A stretch of DNA of 64,000 nucleotides, taken from Kitasatospora setae KM-6054. Lineage in GTDB: Bacteria; Actinomycetota; Actinomycetes; Streptomycetales; Streptomycetaceae. Below, piece by piece: positions 63,591-64,000 of the stretch (positions within the stretch are counted from its first letter, which is position 1; every line of letters begins with the position of its first letter). Both the position numbers and the translations under genes were made by a program. The stretch covers positions 2,108,001-2,172,000 of the forward strand of contig NC_016109.1 in the NCBI RefSeq assembly GCF_000269985.1, given 5' to 3'. The notes below the pieces were generated by a model, which worked only from the letters and a program-made list of their open reading frames with translations, had not been told where the DNA came from and made no database searches.

Positions 63591-64000
63591 ATGGCGCACG
63601 CGGCAGGCGGGACGGCCCCCGGGACGGGACCCGCATCGGACCCCGGGACGGAACCCCACGCAGAGTCCGGGCCAGCACCCGGCCCCGGCCCCGACCCCGC
63701 CCCCGGGGCGGAACTGCGGGTGCCGGCCCTGGTGCTGGCGGCCGGTGGCGGCTCGCGGCTGGGCGGGCGGCCGAAGGCGCTCCTTCCCTACCGGGGTCGC
63801 CTCCTGCTGGAGCACGCGCTGGCGACGGCCCGGGCGGGCGGCTGCGACGGGGCGGTGGCGGTGCTGGGCGCGGCGTCCGCCGAGGTGCGGGCCGTGCTGG
63901 GGGCGGCGGCCGCGGGCAGCACGGCCGCTGCCGCCGCCACCAGCACCGCCGACCCCACCACCGCCACCGCCACCGGGACGGGCGCCCCGACGGCGACCAG
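63591..64000 (+). CDS. MobA-like NTP transferase, 3' end outside window
   Basis: Open from ATG 63591 to the window end, so at least 136 residues. After a 45-residue Ala/Pro/Gly tail comes ALVLAAGGGSRLGGRPKALL, the nucleotide-binding signature L-A-A-G-G-x-S-x-R-x-G-x-x-K of MobA / MocA nucleotidyltransferases, then YRGRLLLEHALATARAGGCD. Next to moaA, so it probably attaches GMP or CMP to molybdopterin. CAGACT lies 7 bases before the ATG, a possible leaderless promoter. Confidence 0.88.
   Translation, partial: MAHAAGGTAPGTGPASDPGTEPHAESGPAPGPGPDPAPGAELRVPALVLAAGGGSRLGGRPKALLPYRGRLLLEHALATARAGGCDGAVAVLGAASAEVRAVLGAAAAGSTAAAAATSTADPTTATATGTGAPTAT

Overview
The window is chromosomal DNA of a high-GC actinomycete, most likely a Streptomycetaceae member (Streptomyces or Kitasatospora). 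The evidence is third-codon-position GC bias with long antisense shadow frames, GTG and TTG starts, many apparently leaderless promoters, Tat and lipoprotein exports, a sugar ABC importer without its own ATPase, and a GH18 chitinase behind a chitinase-type promoter box. I see no rRNA, tRNA, CRISPR array, prophage or multi-gene biosynthetic cluster.

Layout. 0-5.8 kb: end of a CUT1 sugar importer (binding protein, two permeases), AroA, and an ABC-F ATPase with a possible attenuator. 6-16 kb: second ABC-F, nitroreductase, GNAT, TetR/azoreductase divergent pair, uridine kinase, a large HEAT-repeat protein, NUDIX. 15.6-21.6 kb: a toxin/antitoxin-like pair, Tex, a GT87-type membrane protein, an F420-type oxidoreductase, an SGNH hydrolase. 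21.7-24.4 kb: two cytochrome P450 genes with a coupled 97-codon P450 C-terminal mini-gene between them. 24.7-26.6 kb: DyP peroxidase plus encapsulin shell, the peroxidase carrying the cargo-loading tail. 26.7-31.6 kb: MarR, a MerR/B12 (CarH-LitR type) regulator and an MMPL exporter whose stop codon lies in the target site of an intact IS982-family element.

31.6-38.3 kb: ECF sigma factor, small membrane and unknown proteins, HxlR/AlaA-type aminotransferase divergent pair, a PT-repeat lipoprotein, YnfA, DUF6879-type pair, formyltransferase-like protein. 38.3-40.9 kb: an NB-ARC/TPR STAND protein coupled to a small partner; the partner's C-terminus and the STAND N-terminus share a VYQAG motif, which suggests an amyloid-signalling NLR/effector pair. 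41-50 kb: Tat metallophosphoesterase, class IV aminotransferase, DinB, FAD dehydrogenase, secreted nuclease, NiCoT nickel/cobalt transporter with Nur-like repeats. 50-58.4 kb: LysR/MFS divergent pair, chitinase, HEAT protein, membrane esterase. 58.5-64 kb: GT39 glycosyltransferase, HNH lipoprotein, a perfectly phased 14-bp repeat array, MoaA and the start of a MobA-like gene, which together form a molybdenum-cofactor pair.

Most genes are single transcription units separated by strong GC hairpins. Translational coupling (4-base overlaps) marks the functional sets: the sugar permeases, the P450 trio, DyP/encapsulin, and the STAND/partner pair. Functions are inferred from motifs read by eye; no database search was possible.
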